DNA of 64,000 nt from Thalassobius sp002708925 (GCF_049803795.1 NZ_JBNAGJ010000003.1:380624-444623), one strand, 5' to 3'; shown: positions 16,686 to 26,020, counted from the stretch's first letter. Numbers and translations are program-made. The notes: generated by a model not told the origin, from the letters alone.

Positions 16686-18349
16686 GCAGCGAACGATTGA
16701 TTTATCTCCCACTGGGTGGCGCAGGGGAGATCGGGATGAATTGCTATGTCTACGGCTATGGGGCTGAGGGCAAAGAGCGCCTGATCCTGGTCGATATGGG
16801 CGTAACCTTTCCCGATATGGACAGCACGCCGGGCGTGGATCTGATCATGCCTGACATCACCTGGCTGGAAGAGCGTAAATCCCAGCTGGAGGCCGTGTTC
16901 ATCACCCACGCACACGAAGACCACGTGGGCGCGGTGGGGCATCTGTATGAAAAACTGGGCGCGCCGATCTATGCGCGGGCCTTTACCGCCAATATCGCGC
17001 GGCACAAGCTGGCCGAATATGGTGTCTCGGAAAAATCCGTGACCACCGCCTCGGCCTGGCCCGAGACCGTGCAGGCGGGCCCCTTCAGCGTGGGGTTCCT
17101 GCCGATCTCGCACTCGATCCCCGAAAGCTCGGCGCTGGTGATCGACAGCCCCGAGGGCCGCGTGATCCACACCGGCGATTTCAAGCTGGACCGCACCCCG
17201 ATCGTGGGTGAACCGTTCGATCCGGAACTGTGGGCCTCGGTTGCGGCACCGGGGGTCAAGGCGCTGGTCTGCGATTCCACCAATGTGTTCACCCCCGTCG
17301 CCGGCCGCTCCGAGGCCAGCATCGCCGATGAGATCACCTCTCTGGTCTCCGAGGCCAAACAGATGGTGGTGGCCACGACCTTTGCCTCGAACGTGGCGCG
17401 GGTGAAAACCCTGGCCGAGGCCGGCACGCGGGCAGGGCGCTCGGTCTGTCTGCTGGGCCGCGCCATGCGCCGGATGATCCAGGCCGCCGTGGAAACCGGC
17501 GTGCTGACCGATTTCCCCAGCGTGATTGCGCCCGAGGATGCGGTGCAAATGCCCCGCGAAAACGTCATGCTGCTGGTCACCGGCAGCCAGGGCGAACGCC
17601 GCGCCGCCAGCGCGCAGCTGGCCAATGGCAAATACAACGGCATCACGCTGAAAGAGGGCGATCTGTTCCTCTTTTCCTCGAAAACCATTCCGGGGAACGA
17701 GCGTGGCGTCATCCGCATTATGAACCAGTTCAGCGAAATGGGCGTGGATGTGGTGGATGACACTCAGGGCCGCTATCACGTCTCAGGCCACGCCAACCGC
17801 CCGGACCTGACCGAGATGCACAAGCTGGTCTCGCCCCAGATCGTGGTGCCCATGCACGGCGAACACCGTCACCTGCGCGAACATGCCAAGTTGGCTAAAA
17901 CCAATGGATTCCAATCCATTATCGCCCCGAATGGCGTGATGCTGAACCTGTCGGGCAACAAACCCGGCGTGGCGGGATACGTGGAAACCGGCCGGACTTA
18001 TCTGGATGGCCGCTGCCTGATCGGCGCGCTGGATGGCATTGTGCGCGATCGGATTCGCATGGCGCTGAACGGCCATGTTCTGGTCACCGTGATCATCGAC
18101 GAAGACGGCGAACCCCTGGGTGAGCCGTGGTGCGAGCTGAGCGGCCTGCCCGAAATCGGTCGCGGCAATGCGCCTCTTGTCGATGCGCTCGAAGAAGACC
18201 TGGACCAGTTCCTGGGCCGCGCCAAGGGCAAAATGCTCAAGGATGACGATAAGCTGGAAACCGAGATCAAACGCCTGGTGCGCAAAACCGCCCTGGATGA
18301 GATCGGCAAAAAACCCGAAGTCACCGTGGTGGTCAGCCGCCTGATGTAA
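16682..18349 (+). CDS. rnj: ribonuclease J
   Basis: RNase J is a metallo-beta-lactamase/beta-CASP ribonuclease with endonuclease and 5'-exonuclease activity acting in mRNA and rRNA maturation. The protein has 555 residues. Seen: the zinc motif HAHEDH (residues 76-81), HTGDFKLD (third metal region), beta-CASP motifs around VTGSQGERRAAS and SSKTIPGNE, and VSGHANRPDL. The C-terminal domain continues to the end. It overlaps coaX by 4 bases and converges on the helicase gene, with a hairpin-rich 128-base gap between. Confidence 0.95.
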   Translation: MSSERLIYLPLGGAGEIGMNCYVYGYGAEGKERLILVDMGVTFPDMDSTPGVDLIMPDITWLEERKSQLEAVFITHAHEDHVGAVGHLYEKLGAPIYARAFTANIARHKLAEYGVSEKSVTTASAWPETVQAGPFSVGFLPISHSIPESSALVIDSPEGRVIHTGDFKLDRTPIVGEPFDPELWASVAAPGVKALVCDSTNVFTPVAGRSEASIADEITSLVSEAKQMVVATTFASNVARVKTLAEAGTRAGRSVCLLGRAMRRMIQAAVETGVLTDFPSVIAPEDAVQMPRENVMLLVTGSQGERRAASAQLANGKYNGITLKEGDLFLFSSKTIPGNERGVIRIMNQFSEMGVDVVDDTQGRYHVSGHANRPDLTEMHKLVSPQIVVPMHGEHRHLREHAKLAKTNGFQSIIAPNGVMLNLSGNKPGVAGYVETGRTYLDGRCLIGALDGIVRDRIRMALNGHVLVTVIIDEDGEPLGEPWCELSGLPEIGRGNAPLVDALEEDLDQFLGRAKGKMLKDDDKLETEIKRLVRKTALDEIGKKPEVTVVVSRLM

Positions 18350-18376
18350 AGCGGTGCACGGGCCACAGACGCCAAA

Positions 18377-18448
18377 GGGGCGCAGCCCCGTCCCCGAGGG
18401 ACCGGCCAAAGGTCGGTCCCGAGATATCCAGAGCGCGCGTCAGCGCGC
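18377..18448. other. three successive hairpins between convergent rnj and helicase genes
   Basis: Stems: GGGGC/GCCCC (18377-18389), GGGACCGGCC/GGTCGGTCCC with one G-U pair (18398-18420), and GCGCGC/GCGCGC (18433-18448). None is followed by a run of T on either strand, so they are not classical terminators, but their place between two converging gene ends suggests 3'-end protection or factor-dependent termination. Confidence 0.5.
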
Positions 18449-18477
18449 CCCTTTGGATCATTGAAAATTACCTGAGA

Positions 18478-19866
18478 TTACCCGGCGCGCCGCTGCTCAA
18501 AGCTGAGCGCGATAAAGCTGGGCATGTGATCGCCCATGCCCACCACATCGCGTCCGCCGCGCCCTCCACGCTCCCGCCGGTCCTGACGCTTGGGTTTGGG
18601 CTGCTCTTCTGCGGCTTTGGGCGCGTCTTCGGTCGTCTTCTTCGACCGCGAACTTTTCGCGCGGGGCGCTTTCTCTTCGCTATCGGATTTCGTGGCGCGT
18701 TTGGCCGGCTTTTCGTCCTTCAGCGGGTTCTCCAGCCGCGGAATTTCCAGCTCGACCAGCTTTTCGATCGCTTCAAAGTTCTTCTCATCGCGCGGAGTGC
18801 AGATCATCATCGCGGTGCCCTTGCGCCCGGCGCGGCCGGTCCGGCCGATGCGGTGCACATAGTCTTCGGAATGCGAGGGCACATCGAAATTGAACACATG
18901 GCTGACGTTGGGAATATCCAGCCCGCGCGCCGCCACATCCGAGGCCACAAGGAACCGCAGCGTCCCATCGCGGAACCCGTCCAGCGTCTTCATCCGGTGG
19001 CTCTGATCCAGGTCGCCATGAATGGCCGCCGCGTCAAACCCATATTTTTTCAGGCTTTTTGCGGTAATATCCACGTCCACTTTGCGGTTGCAGAAGATGA
19101 TCGCGTTCTTGCAATTCTCGCCCTCAGCCTCGATCAGCGCGCGCAGAACTTTGCGTTTTTCGCTGCCTTCACGGTCCTTGCGCGAGGCCTTGAACATCAC
19201 CACGCCCTGCGTGATCGTGTCCGAGGTGGTAGCCTGCCGGGCCACCTCGATCCGCTCGGGGGCGGACAGGAAAGTGTTGGTGATCCGCTCGATCTCGGGC
19301 GCCATGGTGGCGCTGAAGAACAGGGTCTGGCGCGTGAACGGCGTCAGGCTGAAGATGCGTTCGATGTCGGGGATAAAGCCCATGTCCAGCATCCGGTCGG
19401 CCTCGTCCACCACCATGATCTGCACGCCGGTCAGCAGCAGCTTGCCGCGTTCGAAATGGTCCAGCAGGCGGCCGGGGGTGGCGATCAGCACGTCCACGCC
19501 GCGATCGATCAGCGCGTCCTGTTCCTTGAAGGAAACACCGCCGATCAGCAGCGCCTTGGTCAGTTTCATGTGCTTGGTATAGGTGTCGAAGTTTTCGGCA
19601 ACCTGTGCGGCCAGTTCCCGCGTGGGGCACAGCACCAGGCTGCGCGGCATCCGGGCGCGGGCGCGGCCCTTGGCCAGCAGCGTGATCATCGGCAGCGTGA
19701 AGCTGGCGGTTTTTCCGGTTCCGGTCTGGGCGATGCCCAGCACGTCGCGCCCCTCCAATGCAGGAGGAATGGCGCCGGCCTGAATGGGGGTCGGCTTTTC
19801 ATAGCCGGCCTCTTCGATTGCTTTCAGGACTTTCGGATCGAGTTTCAGATCAGAGAATTTTATCAT
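18478..19866 (-). CDS. DEAD-box ATP-dependent RNA helicase (RhlE-like)
   Basis: An ATP-driven RNA-unwinding enzyme of 462 residues. Seen in order: Q motif with KPTPIQ (about 24-29), Walker A AQTGTGKT (46-53), the DEAD motif in VVDEADRMLDMGF (about 154), FFSATM, the C-terminal RecA domain with HGDLDQSHRMKTLDGF, and HRIGRTGRAGR. The C-terminal tail from about 390 is Lys/Arg/Glu-rich and ends in a basic Gly/Arg stretch (GGRGGRD), typical of RNA-binding tails of the RhlE group. ATG at 19866 begins MIKFSDLKL, the usual helicase start; the open frame extends 50 codons upstream but that part is not conserved in appearance. RhlE versus another DEAD subgroup is not certain. Confidence 0.92.
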   Translation of the reverse strand: MIKFSDLKLDPKVLKAIEEAGYEKPTPIQAGAIPPALEGRDVLGIAQTGTGKTASFTLPMITLLAKGRARARMPRSLVLCPTRELAAQVAENFDTYTKHMKLTKALLIGGVSFKEQDALIDRGVDVLIATPGRLLDHFERGKLLLTGVQIMVVDEADRMLDMGFIPDIERIFSLTPFTRQTLFFSATMAPEIERITNTFLSAPERIEVARQATTSDTITQGVVMFKASRKDREGSEKRKVLRALIEAEGENCKNAIIFCNRKVDVDITAKSLKKYGFDAAAIHGDLDQSHRMKTLDGFRDGTLRFLVASDVAARGLDIPNVSHVFNFDVPSHSEDYVHRIGRTGRAGRKGTAMMICTPRDEKNFEAIEKLVELEIPRLENPLKDEKPAKRATKSDSEEKAPRAKSSRSKKTTEDAPKAAEEQPKPKRQDRRERGGRGGRDVVGMGDHMPSFIALSFEQRRAG

Positions 19867-19978
19867 GCGTATCCGTGGTTTACGGACACGTTTCGGCCCG
19901 TAGCGTCTGTGGAAGGGTGGGCCCGGCTGGCCCATGTTGAACCCTGTGGCAGTCTTAGGTCTGTCTTCCTGTGCGCGC

Positions 19979-20007
19979 GGTGTACCCGAAACCGGGGCAC
20001 GGGTCAA
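19979..20007 (-). promoter_or_regulatory. possible promoter of the DEAD-box helicase gene
   Basis: On the minus strand TTGACC (20007-20002), 17 bases, then TACACC (19984-19979). It lies in the 163-base gap before the helicase and would give a leader of roughly 105 bases. Long leaders are common for DEAD-box helicase genes, but the match is by eye only. Confidence 0.35.
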
Positions 20008-20029
20008 TCTATCCATATCTGCCGAGAGG

Positions 20030-20962
20030 TTACGCTGCGGGAAAGTGGCTTTTGCGCACTGCGTCCAGATTCAGCGCGTGGCTGGACAGCAGGTTTTCGG
20101 CGCGCAGCCTGTCCAGCAGCGCAGGCGAGGCGGTGCAGACTTCCTCGTAGAAGGCGCGCAGCCCCTGGGGGCCGGTGTCCTCATGAATCGAGGTAAACAG
20201 CTGATGAATCGAGACACCTCCGCTGCCCGGTTTCAGCTCGGCCCGATACGATCCGCGCTCTAGCCGGAACAGAAAGGCCGCATAAAAACTGTCCCAATCC
20301 TTGGCGTGCAGATGCAGCAGCTGGGTGCCGGTCAGTTCCTGCTGTCCGGGGTTCATCTGCGCGTCCAGCAGCACGTTATGGATTTTGGCGCGCAGGCCGG
20401 GGATGCCGGTGCGATAGATCAGCTTGCCCTGCACATGAGACAGAAACCCCCCGTTCAGATGCTGCCCGAATGTGGGATAGAGCCGGCGCGTCTGGCGCTC
20501 TCGTCGTGCCCGATCCAGCGCGAAACGCTTGAAATGGGTCAGCTCCGAGGGGGCGGGGCTGGCCAGGGCCTCGGCCGGGCGGATGCGGGCCACCAGGCAA
20601 TCGGCGGGCAGGGCGGCCAGCTGCCGGGGCAGAGGCGTTTGCGGCCACAGCAGCTCGTCCACGTCGATATGCGCCAGCCAGTCCACCTGCACCCGCCGCC
20701 GATAGGCATGGCGGGCGTTCTGCACCTGCCGGACCTGGTGCTTTTCGGGGCGCCCGTTGCGGCGCTGCCAATAGCGATCATCGCACAGAATCGGGCGGAT
20801 TTTCGGATGTTCCGAGAGCGGCTGAAACGCGTCGCTATCCGGATCGTCCAGATAGATATACAGCCGGTGCGCCCCCAGCTGCAAATGATGCGCGCAAAAG
20901 TTCAGGATCTCCCGCGTGGGGGCCTTGACCGTGCTGACGATGCCCCATTTCGGCTGGCTCAT
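20030..20962 (-). CDS. glycosyltransferase family 2-like protein (Glyco_tranf_2_4)
   Basis: A 310-residue protein without signal peptide or membrane segment, hence probably cytosolic. It has the layout of Glyco_tranf_2_4 proteins: an N-terminal VSTVKAPTREILNFCAHHLQ (in place of the family's usual CxKNE), a YIYLDDPDSD segment, and a metal-binding DxD-type motif DWLAHIDVDELL (about 95-105), followed by HLHAKDWDSF and RGSYR. Its start overlaps the stop of the upstream 590-residue paralogue by 4 bases (ATGA). Substrate and acceptor are unknown. The two form a translationally coupled pair. Confidence 0.78.
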   Translation of the reverse strand: MSQPKWGIVSTVKAPTREILNFCAHHLQLGAHRLYIYLDDPDSDAFQPLSEHPKIRPILCDDRYWQRRNGRPEKHQVRQVQNARHAYRRRVQVDWLAHIDVDELLWPQTPLPRQLAALPADCLVARIRPAEALASPAPSELTHFKRFALDRARRERQTRRLYPTFGQHLNGGFLSHVQGKLIYRTGIPGLRAKIHNVLLDAQMNPGQQELTGTQLLHLHAKDWDSFYAAFLFRLERGSYRAELKPGSGGVSIHQLFTSIHEDTGPQGLRAFYEEVCTASPALLDRLRAENLLSSHALNLDAVRKSHFPAA

Positions 20963-22731
20963 GCGCTGTCCTTATCTGCGGATGCCGCAGGCAGAGGGGG
21001 CAGGTGCCGCGCCAGTTTGGCGGGCAAATCCAGCGGGTAGCGCAGCAGCATGTCATGCGATTCCAGTGCTTCGGTCAGGCGGGGCGTGGCCTCGCAGACT
21101 TCGGTAAAGAACAGGCGCAGGCCGTCCTCGCCTTCTTCGTCTTGCAGGAAGGTCAGAATATCAAGCAGGCGGAACTTCTTTTCATCCGATTTACGGTAAG
21201 AGCCGCGCTGCATCCGGAACTGCATGTGATCGCGGAAAAATTCCCAGCTGGGCGCATGGGCATGGCCCAGATAGCCCCCCGCAAGCCTGACCCGGTTCGA
21301 GATCTGCCGCCCGTTTTGCAAACAGGCATGAATGCCCACACGGATGCCCATCAGCCCCGTCCGGACAAAGTTTTTCCCTTCGCGGTGGCTGATGAACCCG
21401 CCGGGCAGATGGGCCCCGAAGGTGGGATAGAGGCTCTCTCGTACCGCTTTGGGCTGGCCCGCATAGCTGGGTTGCAGCTTGAACTGTTCCGCGCCGGCTG
21501 TGCCCGCCAGCAGCTCGGCCGGCATTATCCGCAGCATGGCGGCATCGTCGGGCACGTCGGCCAGAATGTCGGGCACGGGCCGGGGCGGCAGCAGAAATTC
21601 ATCCACGTCGATATGCGCCAGCCAGTCCACATCCGCATCCTGATAGGCCTGCGTGGCGACCCAGGATTGCCGCACCTGATGCGCCTTCATGCGTGGCTTT
21701 TTCTGGGCCTGCCAGAAATCCGCGTCACAGGCGGTGACCTGGAGTTTCGGATGCCCCGACAGATACTGAACCGTCGCCGGATCGGGGGCGTCCAGATACA
21801 GGTAAATACGGTCGGCCCCCAGATCCAGATGATAGGCCACAAAGGCGGCGATCTGGGGCAGCGGAGCCTTGACCAAAGACACGAGTCCCCAGCGGATTTG
21901 CTGGGGATCGGTCTTGATCAGATGCGGCGGAATTTCGGCCGCGATTTTGGCCTTGGGGGCAGATTTTTTGCGAATGCCCTTTTCTTTCAGCGCCTTGGCG
22001 CGGCGTTCACGCATTTTCAGAAGCCGCCGGAACACCGTTCGGTCATCCTGAACCAGAAGCTGCAACAGCCGTTGCGCCAGGGGGCGGATCAGCGGGTCTT
22101 GCTCGGACAATTGCCAAAGAGCGCCCAGCATGTTCACGTCCAACCCGCCCGAGGTCAGCGAAAACGGATCCATCTGCATCGCCAGTTTTTCATTTGACCG
22201 GGTCTTCAGATCGAAGGTCTGATCGGGATGCCTGCCGGAATACAGCCGCTCGGTTTCATAAAGCTTCATCATCCCGAACAGCACCGACAAAGAGTGCCCC
22301 AACTGCCGCCGAAGCGCCGTTTGCCCGTGATCGCCAAAGGTCGTCACCGCCGAGACCAGCCAGCGCGTATCCAGATTTTCCAGCAGGAATTCGGATTCCT
22401 GCGCCCACAGGCGTTCAAACAGCGCGGCGGTCTGCGGCGGCTGGTCCTGACGGCGCATGTTGGCAATCAGCAAACCGTGCAGATGCAGCAGCGCGGGGCG
22501 GGCGTCGAACTCTTTGGCCAGATCCCGGTATTTGCTGGCATAGCTGCTGCGCGAGCTGCCCAGCTCGGGCGCGTGCCGCAGCATTGTCCGGGTTTTCAGC
22601 GGATCAAGCTCTATATCCAGGGGCGGCAGGGACTCTCCTTCGTGGTAGACCAGCGCGTCCTGACGTTGCTGCATATGCGTGACAATCGCCGGGAACCCCT
22701 TCTTATAGGTCTGTTTTTTCTGCTCACTCAT
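20959..22731 (-). CDS. large glycosyltransferase family 2-like protein with unidentified N-terminal domain
   Basis: A 590-residue protein in two parts. The C-terminal half (about 285-590) parallels the next gene: WGLVSLVKAPLPQIAAFVAYH, YLYLDAPDPA, DWLAHIDVDEFLLPP (about 367-381, the DxD-type motif), FGAHLPGGFISHREGK and RGSYRKSDEKK. The N-terminal half (1-280) is helical, has no motif I recognise, and ends in a very basic linker (MRERRAKALKEKGIRKKSAPK). The start at 22731 (MSEQKKQTYKKG) is preferred; an alternative 14 codons upstream is possible. No signal peptide. The head-to-tail similarity to its neighbour suggests gene duplication with domain gain. Confidence 0.78.
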   Translation of the reverse strand: MSEQKKQTYKKGFPAIVTHMQQRQDALVYHEGESLPPLDIELDPLKTRTMLRHAPELGSSRSSYASKYRDLAKEFDARPALLHLHGLLIANMRRQDQPPQTAALFERLWAQESEFLLENLDTRWLVSAVTTFGDHGQTALRRQLGHSLSVLFGMMKLYETERLYSGRHPDQTFDLKTRSNEKLAMQMDPFSLTSGGLDVNMLGALWQLSEQDPLIRPLAQRLLQLLVQDDRTVFRRLLKMRERRAKALKEKGIRKKSAPKAKIAAEIPPHLIKTDPQQIRWGLVSLVKAPLPQIAAFVAYHLDLGADRIYLYLDAPDPATVQYLSGHPKLQVTACDADFWQAQKKPRMKAHQVRQSWVATQAYQDADVDWLAHIDVDEFLLPPRPVPDILADVPDDAAMLRIMPAELLAGTAGAEQFKLQPSYAGQPKAVRESLYPTFGAHLPGGFISHREGKNFVRTGLMGIRVGIHACLQNGRQISNRVRLAGGYLGHAHAPSWEFFRDHMQFRMQRGSYRKSDEKKFRLLDILTFLQDEEGEDGLRLFFTEVCEATPRLTEALESHDMLLRYPLDLPAKLARHLPPLPAASADKDSA

Positions 22732-22781
22732 GGCGGCAGCATGGCGCGGACCACGTGTCTGAGCAAGAGCCAATCCACGCC

Positions 22782-23408
22782 CTACGGCAGAGGGACGGGC
22801 GCCGTTGGATGCAGCCGGGGCGCATAGCCCGCGCGCAGCACCGCGATCATGGGCGCCGGGGTCAGCACCGTGACGGGCCCCTCCGGACGTCGGACAGGCG
22901 CGGCATAGCCCTGCGGGCTATAGGGCAGGGCCGCATCGCCCCACAGCAGCAGCGGCCTCTGACCCAATACAAAGCACCCGTCCGGCAGGGTCCGGGCCTC
23001 GGCCTGGTGGCGGATTTGCTGACGATCACGGGAGACACGGGCGGGATGCAGGATCCGGTCAATCTGTTTGGTGGTGGCAGCCGGCCCCAGCGCCCGATCC
23101 CAGGCGGCCCGAAACCGTCCGGCATCCGCGTGGCGGCATTGGTGACAGGGGCGATGGCCCGCTGTCAGGGCGACGGCCTCGTCCAGGAAAAACAAAGCCG
23201 TCCAGCCGCGATCGGGCATCGGCCCGTGATAGCGCCCGCGAAATTCCAGCGCGCAGCAGACCCAATTGGGGTGCCGCCAGCGGGCGCGGCCCAGACGGCC
23301 CTGACGATCGTGCAGAATGCCGCGATTGCCGGTCAGCGTGCCGCGCGCGGGGATGGCAACGATCTCGCCGGTAGGAAGCACCCGGTTTTGCAGCGGCCCT
23401 GCCGGCAT
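22782..23408 (-). CDS. conserved protein of unknown function with CC and HRPCxxCR motifs
   Basis: A 208-residue protein I recognise only as a conserved hypothetical family. Notable residues: the pair C51-C52 in WVCCALEFRGR, and H85-R86-P87-C88-x-x-C91-R92, together a likely metal-binding or redox set. HRPCxxCR resembles the zinc motif of the Ada methylated-DNA repair domain (RPCxxCRP), but the rest does not look like Ada. The start at 23408 overlaps the last base of the esterase stop (TGATG on the minus strand), implying coupling. An open frame continues 85 codons upstream but is antisense-free noise inside the esterase gene in another frame. Confidence 0.7.
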   Translation of the reverse strand: MPAGPLQNRVLPTGEIVAIPARGTLTGNRGILHDRQGRLGRARWRHPNWVCCALEFRGRYHGPMPDRGWTALFFLDEAVALTAGHRPCHQCRHADAGRFRAAWDRALGPAATTKQIDRILHPARVSRDRQQIRHQAEARTLPDGCFVLGQRPLLLWGDAALPYSPQGYAAPVRRPEGPVTVLTPAPMIAVLRAGYAPRLHPTAPVPLP

Positions 23409-24256
23409 CAGGGGGCCCACAGCCCGGCCTCGGCCAGGAACGCATCCAGCGCGGCGGTATAGACCGGGTGCAGCCCGATTGCGGCATTGATCGACCGATG
23501 CGACAGATCGACAGGCAGCGTGCGCGCCTGACCGCCAAGCGCGCGCATCTGCCCGGCAAACCGTTCGGCCTGCGGGCAGGGCAGCGTTCTGCGCGACGAA
23601 CACACCAGCAGCATCGGCCGCGCGGTGGGCTGCAATTGCGCCAGAGGCGAGGCTTGTTCCCAATATGACGGGTCTGTCCCGAAGGCATGGGCATACAGCG
23701 GCGAGGGGCTCTGGCGCATGATTTCAGCCGGGTCCAGCGCCGCCGAATCCAGCGCCACGGTGGCCAGCCAGTCCTGCGCGCCCTCTTGCCAGGCCATGGC
23801 CGGATCGGCGCTCAGCAAGGACACCAGATGCCCGCCCGCCGAATGCCCCATCAGCACCAGCCGCTGCGCCGAGGCCCCCCATTGCGCCGCGCGTCTTTGC
23901 ACATAGGCCAGCGCTCGGGCGACGTCGCGCGCCTGTTCCAGCGGATGGGCCTGCGGCAGCAGCCGATAGTTCACCGTCACCACCACGATGCCCTGGCCGG
24001 TCCAGTGTTCCACCTTGTTGCGCCAGGCGGGGATTTGCGATTTGTCGCCAAAGCGCCAACCGCCGCCATGCACCATCACGATGACCGGCGCATCCTGTCT
24101 GTGCGCGGGCAGGTAGACGTCCAGACGCTGCTTGGGATCGCTGCCATAGGGCAAATCCATCAGGCTGGGCTGCGCGGCGCGGGCGGGCGCGGACAGGCCG
24201 GCCGCCATCAGCAGCAGGGCCGCAATCGCTACAAGTCTGATAAGCGCAGAGGTCAA
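23408..24256 (-). CDS. exported alpha/beta-hydrolase (carboxylesterase type)
   Basis: A 282-residue secreted alpha/beta hydrolase. Residues 1-27 form a signal peptide (hydrophobic core then APARA cleavage region). Seen: the oxyanion-hole motif HGGGW (63-67), the nucleophile elbow GHSAGG with S139, and a likely catalytic His in DLSHRS (about 253). This pattern fits the BD-FAE/arylformamidase-like carboxylesterase group (hormone-sensitive lipase clan). Substrate unknown. It lies 104 bases downstream of prfC on the same strand and is coupled to the small CC-motif gene after it. Confidence 0.85.
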   Translation of the reverse strand: MTSALIRLVAIAALLLMAAGLSAPARAAQPSLMDLPYGSDPKQRLDVYLPAHRQDAPVIVMVHGGGWRFGDKSQIPAWRNKVEHWTGQGIVVVTVNYRLLPQAHPLEQARDVARALAYVQRRAAQWGASAQRLVLMGHSAGGHLVSLLSADPAMAWQEGAQDWLATVALDSAALDPAEIMRQSPSPLYAHAFGTDPSYWEQASPLAQLQPTARPMLLVCSSRRTLPCPQAERFAGQMRALGGQARTLPVDLSHRSINAAIGLHPVYTAALDAFLAEAGLWAP

Positions 24257-24360
24257 GAATCGGGCCCCGTTCTGGTGATCCGTGTGGTCGAGTTTAGGCC
24301 GGAACTTGTGGCGGAACTAGGGCGGCAGGGCGTATTGGGCGGGCCCTGCCTGCGCCTGGC

Positions 24361-25971
24361 TTAGTCGCCATGCATTTCCTTGGTGGCGGTCAGCTTGATT
24401 TCGGGATTGTCGCGCTCCACCCGGTCGATATCCCATTGCAGGCGGGTCAGGTACACGATGTCTCCGTCGTGGTCATGGGCGATGTGCTGCTTGTTGGCCT
24501 GCACGAATTTGTCCACGTCGCCCTTGTCGCCGCTGACCCAGCGGGCGCTGGTGAATTGTGATTGCTCAAACCGCACGGGCAAGCCGTATTCCAGTTCAAT
24601 CCGGCTGGCCAGAACCTCGAATTGCAGCGCGCCCACGACCCCGACGATAAAGCCCGAGCCGATATTGGGTTTGAACACTTTGGCCGCGCCTTCCTCGGCG
24701 AATTGCATCAGCGCCTTTTCCAGGTGCTTGGCCTTCATCGGATCGCCCGGCCGCACGGTTTGCAGCAATTCGGGCGCAAACGAGGGAATGCCGGTGGCGC
24801 GGATCATCTCGCCCTCGGTCAGCGTGTCACCGATGCGCAGCTGGCCGTGGTTGGGGATGCCGATGATGTCACCGCCCCAGGCCTCTTCGGCCAGTTCACG
24901 GTCAGACGCCAGGAACAGCACGGGGTTGGAAATCGCCATGGGTTTTTTCGTGCGCACATGGGTCAGTTTCATGCCGCGTTTGAAATGCCCCGAGGCCAGA
25001 CGCACAAAGGCCACCCGGTCGCGGTGCTTGGGGTCCATGTTGGCCTGCACCTTGAAAACAAAGCCGGCGACTTTCTTTTCCTCGGGGGCGATGGCGCGGG
25101 GGTCGGCCTGTTGCGGCTGCGGCTGGGGGCCGTATTCGGCGATGCCGTCCATCAGTTCCTTGACGCCGAACGAGTTGATCGCCGAGCCGAACCAGATCGG
25201 GGTCATGTGGCCTTCGAGAACCGCTTGCGGGTCCAAAGCGGGCAGCAACTCGCGCGCCATCTCGACCTCTTCGCGCAGCTGGTCGATCAGCTCGGCAGGC
25301 ACGTGGTTTTCCAGCTCGGGGTCGTCCAAACCTTCGATCTTGATCGACTCGGCCACCTTGTTACGGTCGGCGCGGTCCATCAGCTCCAGCCGGTCGTGCA
25401 GCATGTCATAGCAGCCGATGAAATCGCGCCCCACCCCGATGGGCCAGCTGGCGGGCGTGACGTCGATGGCCAGGTTTTCCTGAATTTCGTCAATAATTTC
25501 AAAAGTGTCGCGGGATTCGCGGTCCATCTTGTTACAGAAGGTCAGGATCGGCAGGTCGCGCAGGCGGCAGACCTCGAACAGTTTTTGGGTCTGGCTTTCC
25601 ACACCCTTGGCGCCGTCGATCACCATCACGGCCGCGTCTACCGCCGTCAGCGTCCGGTAGGTATCTTCGGAAAAATCGCTGTGGCCGGGCGTGTCCACCA
25701 GATTGAAGCGGAACGTTCCGAAATCGAACGACATGGCCGAGGCGGACACGGAAATGCCGCGATCCTTTTCCATCTGCATGAAGTCCGAGCGCGTGCGCCG
25801 TGCCTCGCCCTTGGCGCGCACCTGTCCGGCCATCTGGATCGCGCCACCATACAGCAGGAATTTTTCCGTCAACGTCGTTTTACCGGCGTCCGGGTGCGAG
25901 ATGATCGCAAAGGTACGGCGCCGCGCGATCTCGGGCGGCAATTCGGGGCGGTTCGAGGCGGTATCCAACAT
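24361..25971 (-). CDS. prfC: peptide chain release factor 3
   Basis: RF3 is the GTPase that recycles RF1/RF2 from the ribosome after termination. The 536-residue protein shows G1 SHPDAGKTTL (about 25-34), G3 VDTPGHSDFSEDTYRTL, and G4 CNKMD, followed by domain II and the RF3-type C-terminal domain (YGLPVRFEQSQFTSARW). The start MLDTASNRPELP at 25971 is chosen because RF3 homologues begin just before the ARRRTFAIISHPDAGKT segment; the frame is open 29 codons further. It precedes the esterase gene. Confidence 0.96.
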   Translation of the reverse strand: MLDTASNRPELPPEIARRRTFAIISHPDAGKTTLTEKFLLYGGAIQMAGQVRAKGEARRTRSDFMQMEKDRGISVSASAMSFDFGTFRFNLVDTPGHSDFSEDTYRTLTAVDAAVMVIDGAKGVESQTQKLFEVCRLRDLPILTFCNKMDRESRDTFEIIDEIQENLAIDVTPASWPIGVGRDFIGCYDMLHDRLELMDRADRNKVAESIKIEGLDDPELENHVPAELIDQLREEVEMARELLPALDPQAVLEGHMTPIWFGSAINSFGVKELMDGIAEYGPQPQPQQADPRAIAPEEKKVAGFVFKVQANMDPKHRDRVAFVRLASGHFKRGMKLTHVRTKKPMAISNPVLFLASDRELAEEAWGGDIIGIPNHGQLRIGDTLTEGEMIRATGIPSFAPELLQTVRPGDPMKAKHLEKALMQFAEEGAAKVFKPNIGSGFIVGVVGALQFEVLASRIELEYGLPVRFEQSQFTSARWVSGDKGDVDKFVQANKQHIAHDHDGDIVYLTRLQWDIDRVERDNPEIKLTATKEMHGD

Positions 25972-26020
25972 GTCCGCGCATATATTGGCGCGCGCGGGGC
26001 TTGGCAATGATTTGCTGCGA

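Noticed and set aside
24324..24350. Inverted repeat GGCAGGGC/GCCCTGCC after prfC
   Set aside because: Eight-bp stem with an 11-base loop but no T-run on the minus strand; not convincing as a terminator.
24562..26010. 482-codon plus-strand open frame opposite prfC
   Set aside because: The minus-strand frame is a clear RF3 with GTPase motifs; the plus-strand frame is its shadow.
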